A DNA stretch of 64,000 bases from Mariannaea sp. PMI_226. Lineage: Eukaryota > Ascomycota > Sordariomycetes > Hypocreales > Nectriaceae. A program made the position numbers and the translations under genes. A model generated the notes under the pieces. It was not told the DNA's origin, searched no databases, and saw only the letters and a program-made list of their open reading frames with translations. The stretch covers positions 124,001-188,000 of the forward strand of contig JANFOG010000010.1 of assembly GCA_024336345.1 (NCBI GenBank). Direction: 5' to 3'. This document shows, one piece after another, positions 1-13,581 of the stretch (position 1 is the stretch's first letter; the number at the start of each line of letters is the position of its first letter).

Positions 1-117
1 GGAGCCAATGCAAGGGAGTTGTTCCCCAGCAAGCTTGGAGGAAGCAACGCGGGCAAGGAATTGATTGACGGGAACAGGAACAAGAGGCGCCAGAAAGCGG
101 AGGATCTCTTTGCATAG
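1..117 (+). CDS. 3' end of an unrecognised protein-coding gene (5' end outside window)
   Basis: Frame 1 is open from the first base and ends at TAG (115-117), giving 38 residues. They are Lys/Arg/Gly-rich and contain the pieces ARELFPSKLGG and RRQKAEDLFA at the very C-terminus. ELFP and DLF pieces of this kind occur in tails of some fungal RNA-binding or nuclear proteins, but that is a weak hint and I do not name a family. It converges with the OXNAD1-like gene on the other strand, 343 bases away. Whether these 117 bases are all one exon cannot be seen. The clean in-frame run to a stop and the composition make it more likely real than chance. Confidence 0.6.
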   Translation, partial: GANARELFPSKLGGSNAGKELIDGNRNKRRQKAEDLFA

Positions 118-460
118 GAAGTGGAGAGGGACAGAATGATATTATCAACAATCAACAACCAAACAACCAACGGAGTAAATGGTCACGGGTGGTCACGGCG
201 ATCACGGCCTTGTTTTTACAGTATGAAATCGGGTTCAAATAGATTCTACACGTCAAACATGCGATACCACGGCACAACAAAACAAAAATTAGCCGAAGTC
301 TGGGAAAATAACTATGGTCTTTTGTTTTTCTCATCGCGTGCCCACGAGATGTCCGTCTTAGCTGTGAAAAAAAAAAAAAATTACACTGAGAACTCAACAA
401 CCTGAACACGCAACCATGTTCGTTGGTGCGTGATCACTAGGTGCGCTTCCCTGTGATCGT
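118..460. other. Intergenic, convergent 3' ends
   Basis: Space between the stop of the left-edge gene and the stop of the OXNAD1-like gene. It holds an A14 run near 367-380. The two ~90-codon open frames here overlap on opposite strands and look like chance. Nothing else seen. Confidence 0.6.
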
Positions 461-1624
461 TTACCACCACTTCTCTGTCTTGACTTGGCTTTCTTCCAGT
501 CCAATACCCTCGGGAGAAATCAACAGTTGAACCAACTCATCCGTCATCATCGGTGGTCCGCACACATAGACAATGCATGTGGCTTTACCGTCTTCACCCA
601 CCGCAAGACGGAGGTCATCGTGACTTAACCGGCGCGCGTGTATTTCGAGCCCAGCCTTTAAGAAGTCTTGTTGCAGCTCATCCCCAAGGCTAGCAATCCC
701 TGGTAGTGAAACACCCGTAGCAAACAGCTGAAGCCTTCCTCTCAACCCACCATCATCGAACAGCTTCGCGATCCTGCGCAAGAAGAGGATTTCTTTGACC
801 CCTTCTTTCGGTACCTTGCTGGCATACAGAACGCTCACCTCGGCAGAACCATAACGCCCTTCTTCGGCCATGGCGCTCATCATGCTCATCAAGGGGTTAA
901 TGCCGACGCCTCCAGCAACAAAAACTACTTTGCCGACGTCTTTGCTGCCCACCTCACCAACCGGAGGGAACACGAAGCTGCCTCCCACCCGGACCCGAAG
1001 GGTGGATCTTACTATGTCTTCTGCTGGACGCCACAGCCACGCTGCAGCCGGGTTCTCAGGAGACTCTTGCACGGCGAGCTCCAGGTACCGCTCCTTGGAA
1101 GCTGGCAAAACGGCAGAAGGGGAGGATGTGACCGTGAAGCCCCCAGGTTTCGGTATGCCGGGAATATAAGTGTCGAGCCACTGACCAGGCAAAAACTGTA
1201 GTGGCGGCGCAACTTGATCAGTCCACTTGGTTTTCCCACTTCAAGATATTACTCATGGTTCCTGCCATAGGTAAGGGGGAAAGCATACCGACACAGGACC
1301 AGACTGGGGCGTTAACTGAAAGAGCCGCACCCGCTCGTTCACCTGAGTAATGCGACGGAGCGTGACTTCATGGAGGACCTACTTGCTCATCAATGATTAG
1401 TCTCTGCCAAAGGAGAAGCATAAGAAAAAAAAAATCAAGGTACGTAGGCCTCGGTGACGCCGCCAAAATACCTCGTTTCTCGGCTCCTGGGCAGTCCGTT
1501 CGAGGTGCCCAGTACGTTGTGTCGACATTGCGGGGAGATGCGCCTGATGCGACCCCTCTCTGGAAGTAGACAAATGACGGCAGTATCTTGAACAGACAAA
1601 GAGTATCTTCCTAGCTAGATTCAT
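461..1624 (-). CDS. OXNAD1-like NAD-binding oxidoreductase, probably mitochondrial
   Basis: Model: exons 1624-1472, 1378-1289 and 1195-461, 325 aa. A flavin-reductase/ferredoxin-NADP-reductase fold protein of the OXNAD1 type, predicted to move electrons between NAD(P)H and an unknown partner. Visible signatures are LPGQWLDTYIPG and GGFTVTSSP (flavin side), VAGGVGINPLMSMM (nucleotide-binding glycine loop) and a C-terminal VYVCGPPMMTD, the CGPPxM motif typical of the NAD-binding lobe. The N-terminus from the ATG at 1624 is basic and hydroxylated (NLARKILFVCSRYCRHLST), like a mitochondrial presequence. Introns are GTATTT...AAGTAG and GTATGC...CTACAG; all junctions are phase 0 and give a continuous beta-barrel (EVTLRRITQVNERVRLFQL). 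The substrate and partner are unknown. Confidence 0.85.
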
Positions 1625-2057
1625 TAAATGGCAAAAGATCTCAAACTTCTTCGGTTGATAAAGTTGTAGGATGGCCAATCTGCTGCCCAACTACTGGCAC
1701 ATGAACATTTATCCAGTTGTAACCTGGGAAAATAATCAAATTACCTTCCCTCAAGGTTGGTGGCGGGATTTTCAATAAACTACTAGCCTACCTCCAGTAG
1801 TTGCAATGTTAGTAATTCATTCAAGCTCCATCTTACTTACACAAAGGTACTCGGACACCATCATTCCAACAAGTGGCTATAAGAATCGGTGCACAAATAC
1901 TGAGCGCGAACATAGACGCCTGATCGTCGTTTTAGATTGATTCTATCTTCACCATGTCTTGGGGTGGTCCCCCAACCGCAACCATGAAACCCCTTGCTCT
2001 CTAACATTACGTACAGCGCCACCTCAGCTATCGATATATTCTCCTCATTCCAGTCGC
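1625..2057. other. Intergenic: OXNAD1-like promoter and AP-1 gamma 3' flank
   Basis: Both neighbours run leftwards, so this is the upstream region of the OXNAD1-like gene and the downstream flank of AP-1 gamma. An open frame continues from AP-1 gamma to 1861, but it results only from reading through the last intron in the wrong frame. No motif recognised. Confidence 0.5.
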
Positions 2058-4844
2058 TTAGGAAGGCTCCATCCAGTTGACCTGATCCATCACTGGCCCA
2101 GAAGCTGAATGCGTGTACCCAACCCTCAGCCGCAGTCGTAATGGCTATGACAATTGTGGTCAGTGAACGGATTCTGTTAAACATCAACATGCTAGGATTT
2201 GGATTACTCACTCCCTTGCACCCAGATACCCTCATCATCTGGGTGGCCTCACTACCAGGTGCAATATCCGTGGAAGAAATGCTGAGCAACTGCAGCTTCT
2301 GAGACTTTGGAACGGCAGCTTGCAGTCCAACGTTGGAAAGAGTTCCCGACCCGTTGTTGCGGAACTTGGCAGTCGCCTGGATCATGCCCTCTGCGTTGCG
2401 CTGGATCTGGAATGTTATGTTGAGCCCGTTGGCATCGTAGCATGGGATTCCGGCAGGTGTTTGAGGAGCCTGTGATTGAGGAGATGCAGCTGAGACTTGC
2501 GACAAAAGGTCGAGACCTGCTGAGGGAGCGGCTGGGGATGCAGTTGAAGATGTCGGACCGGATCCGAAGAGATCCATGATATTCGAGACGTTTGACTGCT
2601 GAGGCGGCGGGGAAGAAGAGGCGGGAGCGGGGGAAGAAGTGCCACTGAGAATATCGGCGAGGAGATCAGCGTTGGTGGTTGAAGGCGCTGTCGAAGGTGC
2701 GGCGGCGGGGGTATCCATGATATCGAGGAGGTCTTGCTCTGTAGGTTTGATGACGCGAGACTTGCGGTTGGAAGCCTTCTTCTTCGTAGGAGCCTGGCCG
2801 AGAACTCGGGATTCCTCCTTGATTTGGGGGATGGGCATTTTCTCGAGAACACCTCTTCGGACTTGGTCGACAGAAAAGAGGTTTCCATACTCGACTGCTC
2901 GTTGTTGCACCTCAACGTCTAGACTAGTCTGGTATTGCTGCAGGATCCGTCGGACTCGCTCAATCTGAGCAGCATCGGTAAATCGAGTGGTCAGCTTCAT
3001 GAGAGCAGTGACGATGTACTCGGTCGATACCTGAGTAGCATAGGCGGAGTTCAGAATAAGGGAGAAAAGATCAACAATCTCGTGCTCCTTGACCTCTTGC
3101 ACTAGCTCCTCTTCCTCATATTGGCCACCCTTCAGAAGAGCATCAGCGTATTCGCCAATAGACCAGGCTCCAGCCTGAGTCAGACTTTCTTGAGTAATAT
3201 CCTTCTTGAGATTGACGTAGAGTTTCTGGACAGCGTACGTCTGAAGCTCGGGAGTGGTGGCCAAAAGTCGAATAAACGAGGATAGAATCTGCTCCTTGAC
3301 GTAGTTGCCAGCTAGTGACAGGACACGCAGCATTGTGTCGAAATGCCAACGCTTGTTGGGAGCAAATTTGTCAGCTGCAATTCCAATCTGGCTTGTCATG
3401 GTTGGCTTGAACTCGTTATCTGCAACCTCCAAGAAAGCTAGAAGCTCTCGAATCAGGACACGGACGTTGCTTTCATTGATGAGGGTGAAACTAAGGTCGA
3501 GGGCTCGACGTCGGATGCTAATATCGGGGTCTCGCAAACACTCGAGTATAGTGTTCCGGTGTCTCTGAACAGCATTTGGTTCGATCGCCACCACCTTGAT
3601 GAGGGTGTTGAGGGCGACATATCGAATATTGTTATCGCGATTGGTCAAGAATTTGCCTAGAATATTGACGCCAAGAACCCTCAGGCCTGAATCAGCTTCA
3701 ATATCAAGGATAGTCCGAACTGCTTCGTAAAGAATCGAGTTGCCGACGTTCTTGGAGGCTTCGGTGTTGGTAGCTACTTGCGCCAAGATATCATTGATCT
3801 GCTCGCTGGTCTCGGCATCCCCCACAGCGAGAACCCGCAGCAAGTGCAAGAGCTTGACCTGAAGGAATGGATCGGTAATGCCAGTAACGTCATGCTCGGG
3901 TGCGTAACCTGAAGTAGCCAGACCCTTCAGGGTCCTGACCAGACCAGGAACAAGAGGCCTGAACTTCTCAACGATCCCTTCCTCTCCGCCTTCCTCTTCG
4001 TCAGCTTCACATAGGCTGATGACCAGCGTCAATCCACAAAGCATGACACCGTGGTTTCGATCCGAAAGAAGCTGGTTTGCCTTCTCGAGAAAGTGCTCTT
4101 GTAAGTCAGGTACCTTGCGACATATACGCATGGCACAAAGGGCGGCTTTTCGTCTGATGTATGGGTTGGAGGTAGTGATTAAGCTCTCGATTTCGGGGAA
4201 GAGATCTCGTGACATTTCAATCGAGGCAATATTGCCCAGAGTGCATAGCGCAAGGCCGACAACATATTGGTTGGAGTGGCCAAGGTCACTAGAGTCGACG
4301 TCAGTGTTCAAGGTTGGGGCCACATTCGTTAAGTTGGTAAGGTGCATACTTCTTCAGAGAGTTAGTGACCAGTGTCAGAACTTCCTGGTTTTCATCTAGC
4401 AACAGACTCGTGGCAAGATGGCCTAGACGCTTATCGGCGAATCGGGGGGAGGCGAGAAGCTTCAGGCATTCGATCTGGCCGAAGTGAGTTCGCTCTCCGA
4501 GGGTGAAGAGGTAGAGCAGCTTCGCAACATTGTTTCGGCTATTCCGTAGATGTCAGCTCAAGACATACCACATAAGACCCAGAAAGTCCCTATTTCCTGG
4601 GAAATATGAAGCAGTTACACACCGAGTGTTGTGATCGTGGCTCTCTTCTCTGAAGCTTGCGCGGATAGCAGCGCTCTCCTTCTGGATGACGGCTCGTTCG
4701 TCGGCAATGGTCTTGGCCGCGCGCACGTTGCGGATGAACTGTTTTACTGTGATATAAGAATCGTTAGAAATGAGGATTCGCCCACCAAGCTCAAAGCTAG
4801 ACGTCGAGAAAAGGTATCGTAGCCAAAATCGTACAGGAACTCAT
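2058..4844 (-). CDS. apl4: AP-1 complex subunit gamma (gamma-adaptin)
   Basis: Model: exons 4844-4835, 4746-4623, 4538-4350, 4288-2212 and 2144-2058, 828 aa. Large subunit of the AP-1 clathrin adaptor at the trans-Golgi network and endosomes. The N-terminus [16 protein letters not shown] is joined across a 10-nt first coding exon. An armadillo-like adaptin trunk spans about residues 1-560 (for example [18 protein letters not shown]). A Pro/Ser-rich hinge with [10 protein letters not shown] and NIMDLFG clathrin-box-like pieces follows at about 570-690. The ear domain ends [12 protein letters not shown]. The last junction (GGA|GTGAGT ... TAG|CCA) restores the ear strand [10 protein letters not shown]; reading through it instead gives an unrelated tail. 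Length matches fungal gamma-adaptins. Clathrin light chain lies 13 kb away. Confidence 0.95.
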
Positions 4845-5560
4845 CTTGGTGAGGACTGGTGGACGACCCGCCAGCTGGGCCGCCTTGAGGGTGCTTATCC
4901 AAGGGGCTGTTGGAGGAACGGTGAAATCGCCAAAGCTCAATCAGCTTCAAGAGGAACGAAAGAGAAAACCAGACGGAGATTCGAGTGAAGGCGGACGGGT
5001 TAGCGTTATGTGGGAGGGCTTTCACCGTTCAAGGCAGCTGTATAAAAAAGCAGGTTGCGCCGTCGTCGCTCACCCTGACGGTGTACTCTACTTACTGCCG
5101 TTGCTCCTGCTGTCGCGGACACATTTCAACGTGGGGCACGGGGGGCGCCCCTTGGGTACGTACTTTCAGCTACCTCTTTTGCCTTTCCCCCTCGCGAGGC
5201 TTGTAGCTAGAATTCAGACTTCGGAAAAAGCAACGGCCCGCGCAGGGTCGTTAGCGAATCATGATTCAGCCAATGAAGATACTCAGCGTTGAGAAAGCCA
5301 ATCATCAATAGTAGATAGGACTGAGCGTGTTGGAAGCCTGGGAGATAGCCATGCATTTTAACTAATTATGCATCTGATTTATAGATTTCACTTGGGATGG
5401 CATGGTAATCTTGAAACAATCGTAGACATTAGTATGGTAGACATGAGCCATTTCGTACGGCCAATCCCAATTCCCCGCCGGTTGTACAACAAAATCCGTC
5501 CAGACTTTTGCAAACTCCAAGGTTCCCATCCTGTTAAACACCCCGCCACAGTCCATCCAT
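4845..5560. other. Intergenic: AP-1 gamma promoter, mannosidase 3' flank
   Basis: Upstream region of AP-1 gamma. It contains a G/C-rich patch near 5136-5160 followed by pyrimidine-rich sequence to about 5195. The open frame 4846-5292 overlaps the splice region of AP-1 gamma and has no protein-like character. No RNA gene seen. Confidence 0.5.
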
Positions 5561-7419
5561 TTACTTTACATCCAGTCTCTGGAGAGGGTGCGCCTCCGTG
5601 TTCAGCACCCATTTGTCCAGACTCACCAGGTCAAAGTCGCTAAAAATGAGATAGAAGTACTTCAGCGTCTCTGCCAACCAAAAACTCTCCATGCTATCCA
5701 TCATGACTGGTTCCTTCTTTGTGACATCATCGATAGCAGACGCTCCAATCTCCGTAAAAGTCACCGTCTCGATTCGCAGGAACATGTTCCATGCCTTGTC
5801 CATCCATTTCGAATCGCCCGTTAGCCGGTACAAAATGAAAATGGATTCGATAGCCTCTGGTCGCAAGATGTACCTGGGATCTTCGACTACTGACATGCCC
5901 TTTGGAATGTTGTGCTTCGCTACCACCTGTTCTGTCGTCGGCTTCTTCCAATCCTTGTTCTTGACTGGTGGAGGCTCAAACTCGTTCGGGTTGCCTTCGG
6001 TAATTGCCTTCAGCCACTTCTCCTCATCCCAGACACAGTTTTTCTCATCGGTATCTATACCGCCACATGAAATGAAGCGGAAGACTTCGGGGGAGAGCCC
6101 AGTCTGAGTAGCGTTATAGGCCCAGACACAACCTTCGGTCAATTTGATGGCAATATCCATGTCCTTTGGCTGATCGAAGATACGACTAGCTAATCCAACC
6201 ATACCTCCGGCAAAGCATGTCAAGTGTTGACCACGATACACCTCGGTAAACGTGGGTTTGTCGCCTGGTAAATCGGTAATCACATAGTCGCCGGAAATGA
6301 GAATAGGCTCTTTCCAGGGGGTGAGAGCCTTGCGAAATAGATACTTTTTGGCAACTGGAAGGAACTTTTCGTACATATCTCGGGGTTGGTTGAGTTGGCC
6401 TCCAAGAAGAAGGTACTGCTTAGGAAGGTATTCATAAAGCGAATCCGACATGCCACCAAGGGTGAAATCAGTACCCGTGTGGAAAGCTGGTGTATATGCG
6501 TCCACATCCATTGGCCACATTCCGGGTAGGCGTGAGTTGAGCTGAGACTCCTCAAAGAGGTCTGACAGTCGTTTGACGGCATCATAATACTTCATGTCGC
6601 CTGTCAACTGTGATAGCTTGGTCATCTCGAGAGTGAGGGATCCCATCTCTGACACGTGCACGTGCTGGCCGGCTACTTGCTTTTTGCCATATGCATATCT
6701 AGTAGAAGCGTAAGTATTTATCGGCCGAGAAAATAGCGGAGAAGAACGCACTGCTTCCAATCCCATCGCGCAACAGGCATGTGGTTAGGTGTATCAAAGG
6801 CACACATGAGAAGATCGCCAACTTCGGTGGCTTTGGTCAAGAGGGCGGCATGGGTTTTGCCACTGATCTCGTACGCAGACAGGAAGCCTCCGAGATAGCG
6901 GATGTTGGTTTCGAAGATGTTGAGCAGGGGAATGGTGCTGGTGGAAAAGTCAATGCCCTGGGCGGCAGCGACAGCCTTGGTAAATTCTTCCTTCATGTCC
7001 ATGATCCAAAGTGAATCCAGCGAGTCAACTAGGGTGGCGGCCCAGCCGCCAAAGGGATCCTTGGCTTTTCCAGTAAGGGGAGTGACCTCATCATGCATCC
7101 AGGCATAGTGGGAGTAACCATTCCAGCTATGCTCGAAGCTTTTCTTGACAGCAGCCAGGCGATACAGCCGAAGTTCTTTGGCGGCAGCGTCCTCCTTGGG
7201 CGGGTCGGCTTGGATCCGTGGTATCGCGACGTCATGACGTCCAGATGGTATCACAGCGAGCTTGTCAACAGGATATTTAGCCGGTCTTCGTATCCATTTG
7301 TGAGGTCCAGGACCAGCCAGCGGGTCGGATGGGCCGAAAGAATCTCGTAGATACCAGAAGCACACGAGCCATACTGCCGCTACAGCAAGCCAAAGGCGAC
7401 CGCGCCGGAGTCCAGACAT
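5561..7419 (-). CDS. Class I alpha-1,2-mannosidase (GH47), type II membrane protein
   Basis: Model: exons 7419-6752 and 6698-5561, 601 aa. Removes alpha-1,2-linked mannose from N-glycans in the ER or Golgi lumen. An N-terminal signal anchor (LWLAVAAVWLVCFWYL, about residues 10-24) is followed by a stem and the GH47 (alpha/alpha)7 barrel. By alignment to the family, likely catalytic acidic residues are Glu170 (in NIFETNIRYLGG), Asp308 (MSDSLYEYLPKQ) and Glu504 (LRPEAIESIF). The calcium-ligand Thr is in VLNTEAHPL at about residue 590. Cys384 and Cys413 fit the conserved disulfide. The intron (GTGCGT...CTAG, 53 nt) joins WDWKQ to YAYGKK. The frame is open upstream to 7500 but has no ATG before 7419. 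The sequence alone does not decide between the ER Mns1 type and a Golgi paralogue. Confidence 0.93.
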
Positions 7420-9845
7420 CACGTCGCAGAATACGGGTTGGCGGGGACTGACTGGTTGAGTGGCTGACCGGGTGGACTGAGCTTGATCTGAGGCTGACAC
7501 AGAAGAAAAGGGAGGGGGTGGGCGCGAAGAGAATCTTACATCTCAGGCCAGAGATGCGAAGATGGCGAATTGAGGGCAGCGATGACGGCGACAGGAAACG
7601 TTTGGAGATGGAGGAACAGGTAATCGAAATACGGAGTCGTGTTAGCACTTTGGACTACTCTGCGCCGGAGCTCCTCCCTTTAGGAGTGATCCCTCCCTGG
7701 CAGCTGTGACTGCGGCCTGTGACTGCGCCTGAGCCTTGCCCAAACTAAGTTTGCCCCTCCAGGTAGGTACGGAGCACTGTACCGAGCTTACCTACTTTGC
7801 CTACCTAAGGTAGTCAGGTACCGCTGCCCTGCCTAACTCAGGTATAGTAAGGTAAGTAACGGGTACCAGAATTAAGTCCATACGCCTAGGCCCCGTTTCC
7901 AGTTCTCCATACTTCTGTCAGCTACGGGAGTCCATAACACAAAGTCAGTGATTAACCCGTAGCTTACGGCGCTGGCTGCCACTTGAAGGTACCTTGAAAC
8001 TGCACGTCAGCCCTTCTTACGAAATTCCATACCTACCCGTTTGCCAAGGCATGTGAAGGAGTGAGGGTGATAAGTGTCCCTCTTCATGTGGCTGAGATCT
8101 ACATATTCACGTAATTACAAAGCAATGCTACATCGTAAGTAATAGAAAAGCCCAGTCAGCACGTAAGGAGGGAGGGCTTTACAAGTTGAAACAATTGAAA
8201 TTGCTTCCATTTGCACAAACACAACGGCACACGCAGTATAAACTGTACCTGCCGCCTGGGTTGAGCCGGGACTGGAGCAGAGGGCCTCCTCAAAACAGCC
8301 CTCGACCTTCAGGCTTCATTGATAGGATATGTGTTCACAGGGCAACAAAAGTGTAAAGGGACAAAGCACATGCGAGAAGCTGCCTACCTTGGACAGAGAT
8401 TTGCGGACAGAGATTTGCCTTGGGTAATTTGTCCCCAGTCCGTACGCGTTATGGAGCACGGAGTAATTAGGCGTCGTATTCGAGGTACGAAACACCGAGA
8501 TCGTAAATTACTTTTGTACAACCGCCCTCCGACATGAATTTCCCCAATATATAATTGATCCGTACCTCGAGTAAAGTAGGTAGGTACCTAGGCAAAGCCC
8601 CCTTCTCCACTCGGGGACGTTTACTATGCATAATTGTTTGTTTGGTCCTCCGTACCAAGTGAGCGCCATCGCAAGTTGTATGGTAGTTATTCCTGTTCAC
8701 TCGTTTTGGCGACCTCCGGACATGGCTACAATTGTCAGCACGATACCAACACACGTAGCAGTCCATCAGGTCCAGACCGTCAAGTCAGACAGCCCCCAAT
8801 GGGCTAGTGCAGAACCATTTCCGAGTCTTTTCTTGCTCATCAGGCCAGTTCGCACCTGAAGCTTGAGTAGACGGTTTAACCCCTGAATCCCCGAAGAACT
8901 CTCCCTAGGGTCTAACCAGTCAAGGCTCACACTGGACTAAGCGCTACCGTGTTGATTCGATAGATTTCGTTAGGACCGGTGGACTCAAGCTAGGCTGGAA
9001 AACCCAATCATTGAGCCAAAACAGCCTCATCTGCATCAGACGAAGGCCACTCAGGTGCATTCCTCCAATAATTTTGCTGCTTCCAACCAGGTCAGATCCA
9101 CCAACCCTACCAAGTCTATCAAGTCGGGACGGTGCTCTTGCTGATTGAAGTGGCGGCGTTCAGCACACGGATGGACGAGAATCAACCTGACTCTTCCCTT
9201 GCGGAGCAGATGGGCTAATTCTCGTGACGGTGCAACCTACTCGCAAATACCTACATAGCAGATGACTTACAGGGTCTGATACATGGGCAGCAGTGCGACC
9301 AGGATCATGGTGGTGCTTTTTTTTTGTTGACCGCTTTCACCAATGCCCCTCATCAGTCAAATTTACAGTCATCCTCATCGCAGCCCAACTGGTCAGATAA
9401 GGGCTTGGTGAAGGATTTTAATCTACAGCAGCACTTCACCGAAAGCTCATATGCCCCGAGGCTATCGCTCACTCACTGCAAGAATACCATTGCATTCACT
9501 TTCTCGAGCATGAAGGTGGTCTGAATCTGATTCCAAGTTGAAAGATTGCTCTATTGTCATGAGCCATGCCCAGTACGGCCATCGCACAATAAAGCTGTGA
9601 AATAATAAGTGAACATGGAAACCAAGCTTTGCCTCACATCAACCCAACAAGTCGTAGACCCCTCCCCCCCCTTTCCCCGAATCGCTTGCAAAATTCGACA
9701 TGTGTGAATGCAGGTGATTTCCCGTGGCCTTTTGGACATCTCGCCCGTTCGCAAGCAACCCAAACCGGCAGGGTACAGATCAACGGCGAAGGAATAGAAT
9801 GACAACGGCCGAGCATAGCTTGTTCGGGTATCACAGTACCGTCGT
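7420..9845. other. Intergenic, 2.4 kb: mannosidase promoter and calmodulin 3' flank
   Basis: No protein-like frame over 100 codons. It holds several copies of a TAGGTACCTA-type motif (7755-7860, 8575-8592), an imperfect tandem GGACAGAGATTTGC near 8392-8418, and poly-T/poly-C runs near 9310 and 9663. No tRNA box-B-like pattern recognised. Confidence 0.5.
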
Positions 9846-10906
<1,061 letters not shown>

Positions 10907-12118
10907 GATGGGTAAATAGGGTAGCAAAGAAAAAGGTGATAGAGGTAGGATGCAGATGTAGATAGCACAAGATGGCGGGAGATGAGATGGACAAGTTGTG
11001 AAGCCGCGGGGTTCTAGGCCAAGAAAGTCGGACCTTTTTCGCAGACGATTTTTGGAGCTTCGTGGGGACTTGGTCTCAGAAGGGGACAACACGTTGGCGG
11101 GCTGGCAAATGGACGAATAGATGGCGAGTATTTGTTTAGTTGGTACGACTCCGTGCTTCTGCCTGTCCTTCGGAGACTCAGGGCACAGGAGCTCCTTTTA
11201 GGTAGGTAGGTACCTTGTCTGAGGCAGACAAAACCACCACCAGCAGCGGGTTGGTACCTAATTGTTCCACTAAAGAGAGACCCCAACGGCTGAAGCAAGG
11301 AGCCCACAGAGCACCGGGTTCTTGGCTAGGTACTGTACCAATGGCACCTGGGTAACCACGTATCTCTCAAACCGCCCCTACGCCGGATACCTTGCATAAG
11401 GCAGGTAGGTACCTACCTACCTAGTTAGCAAAGTAAAGTACCTCTGGGGGCCATGCAAATTGTGAAACGAACGAGGGCGCACTGTCATTCGCACTGCCAT
11501 GTCTTTATTGCAGTTCAAGGAGAGGGCAGACCGTGGTAAGATATTCGCACTGTCTGGCTCCCTCCTTGCTCTAGTGTATGGTGATTGTGCTATCGGTAAT
11601 CTGTAGCTACTACCTAGGGGGAGTTACATACTTACCACCTGATGGGTGTCCGTATTTGAGGAACTGACCTACGCACTGCCTTGCACCCCATAAGCTCGTA
11701 GGTACCCATCGCGCCAACTTGGCAGTCATGGGACTTCAACACAGTGGACACTTCTCTTCAATCAAAGGCCTCCCTGGGCGGAGTGTTGTAATGGGCCCCA
11801 AAAAAACTCATTTGCAAGCAGCGCAGCAGCAACAGCAGGAGCAGCAACAGCCACAGCGCTAGCTACTCACCTAGTTACGCCATCCCGTGGCAAGAGCCAG
11901 TGGAGCAACTAATTGAAGCCAGCTAAAACCAGCACCTCAGTCAGAAACTCCAGTCCGCTTTGCGATTCCGGTCTATTCCTCAACCGAAGCTCCTCCATGA
12001 CGACGTCCAACTCCTTCACGACCGTCCCATGACGTTCCTTCTGCGACTTGACTTAGACCATCTCTCTTTTCATATCTATTCACCCTGACGGTCGGCACGA
12101 TCACCGCTTGCGTCCGCC
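10907..12118. promoter_or_regulatory. Divergent intergenic region between calmodulin and Tlg2
   Basis: Both genes start outward from here. It contains copies of the GGTAGGTACC motif at 11200-11215 and 11403-11424, including a perfect 14-bp palindrome at 11404-11417. A CAG/CAA-rich purine stretch lies at 11820-11855. Individual factor sites cannot be assigned from sequence alone. Confidence 0.5.
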
Positions 12119-13279
12119 ATGTGGCGAGACCGCACTAACCTGTATGTCTTCAACCTATCCTACGCTTCAGTCTTATCATTGCTCCCGTCTGCATCCCGAC
12201 TGACCAAATAACATCAGGTATATCTCATACCGCCAGTCGTATGCGCACCATCCCACGCAGCGGAAACCCTACAGAGCCAGCACCTCGGCAACAAGTGGCT
12301 TGGCCGACGCCTACTCCAGCAGCTATGCTAACGAGGACCGCCGCGGCCTGCTCTCCGCTGGCGCATTCGACGACGATGGCGATGCCGTGATCGAGATGGA
12401 CCTGCTGCCCCCGCGCTGGGCTGACATCTCCGACGATATTACCGAGTTGCTGTCTGCTATTGCTACCAAAAGCCAGAGCCTTGGCAAGCTGCATCAGAAG
12501 CACATCCTCCCTGGTTTCAATGACGATGACGCCAAGCGCGCGGAGGAGGCCCAGATTGAGAAGCTCACGCAGGAGATCACCAAGGCATTTCACGAATGCC
12601 ATCGTTGTATCCAACAGGTTGAAAAGATGGTCCGCGAGTCCAAGCAATCCGGCACCATCAGCCGGGCCGAGGAAGCCATGGCCAAGAATATCCAAATCTC
12701 CCTGGCATCGAGGGTTCAGGACGCAAGCGCAAACTTCAGAAAGAAGCAAAGTGCCTACTTGAAGAGTATAGTCTCATCATCCTCGCTGCCAGTTCTCTTT
12801 CATGCTAACCTGGACATATAGAGCTTCGCGACATGGGGGGACTTGCCTCACCAAATTTAGGAGAACGATCTGGTACGCCCCAACTAGGATTCTTCGACGC
12901 CTCCCTCCAGGAATCCGATGCCGACCGACACTTTTCTCAGTCCACTCTGCAACAGGCCACTCAACAAAGGATGTTGCATTCCAATGATGCTGTCATTGCC
13001 CAGCGCGAGCAGGAAATTGAAGACATCGCGCAAAGTATAATCGAGCTCTCCGATTTATTCCGTGACCTTCAGACCATGGTCATTGATCAAGGTACCATGC
13101 TCGATCGCATTGACTATAATGTTGAACGTATGAACACGGACGTCAAGGAAGCCGATAAGGAGCTAAAAATCGCCTCGGGTTACCAGCGGAAATCGACCAA
13201 GAGGAAAATAATACTCCTCCTGATACTTATTATCGCCGGCTTGTTCATCTTATTAATGATCAAACCCAAGAAGCAATAG
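12119..13279 (+). CDS. tlg2: Syntaxin Tlg2 / syntaxin-16 (Qa-SNARE)
   Basis: Model: exons 12119-12141, 12218-12765 and 12822-13279, 342 aa. Qa-SNARE for fusion of endosome-derived vesicles with the trans-Golgi network. It begins MWRDRTNLYISYRQSYAHH, the conserved Tlg2 N-peptide that binds the SM protein Vps45. A three-helix Habc-like region spans about 60-190. The SNARE motif (about 240-305) contains REQEIEDIAQSIIELSDLF with the zero-layer Gln in MVIDQGTMLDRIDYN. A C-terminal anchor (IILLLILIIAGLFILLMI) and short basic tail complete the protein. Introns are GTATGT...CAG and GTATAG...TAG. Converges with the PPR-like gene 302 nt downstream. Confidence 0.95.
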
Positions 13280-13581
13280 GCGAGTATTGAAACATTCACA
13301 GATAGACTGTGCATGCTAGGATGTCTGCATTGTGCAATCTGCCAGCTCATGGTCCGGCAGATAGATCTCAAAGTCCCCTTGTTGCCAACGAGGGCAGCAT
13401 TTGCTGGCAATAGCTTGAGTAAGCAGTTTAAGAGCCGGAGTCCTAAACGCATGTGCCAAAACAATGTAAAGCTCTCATGAAGGACATGTCCAATTGATGT
13501 AACAGGAGTTACGGTATTCTTTTTTATTAATAATATTATACATCACACTGTTTTTTTTGTTGGTGCAGAATTAATGCGCTA
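13280..13581. other. Intergenic, convergent 3' ends (Tlg2 / PPR-like)
   Basis: AT-rich toward its right end, with T runs around 13518-13558 and an ATTAATAATATTATAC piece at 13526-13542. These fit polyadenylation signals of both genes. Nothing else seen. Confidence 0.5.

Noticed and set aside
1861..2143. Extended C-terminus of AP-1 gamma by reading through to the stop at 1861
   Set aside because: Splicing GGA|GTGAGT to TAG|CCA restores the conserved ear-domain end and a stop at 2058; the read-through sequence is unrelated to the family.
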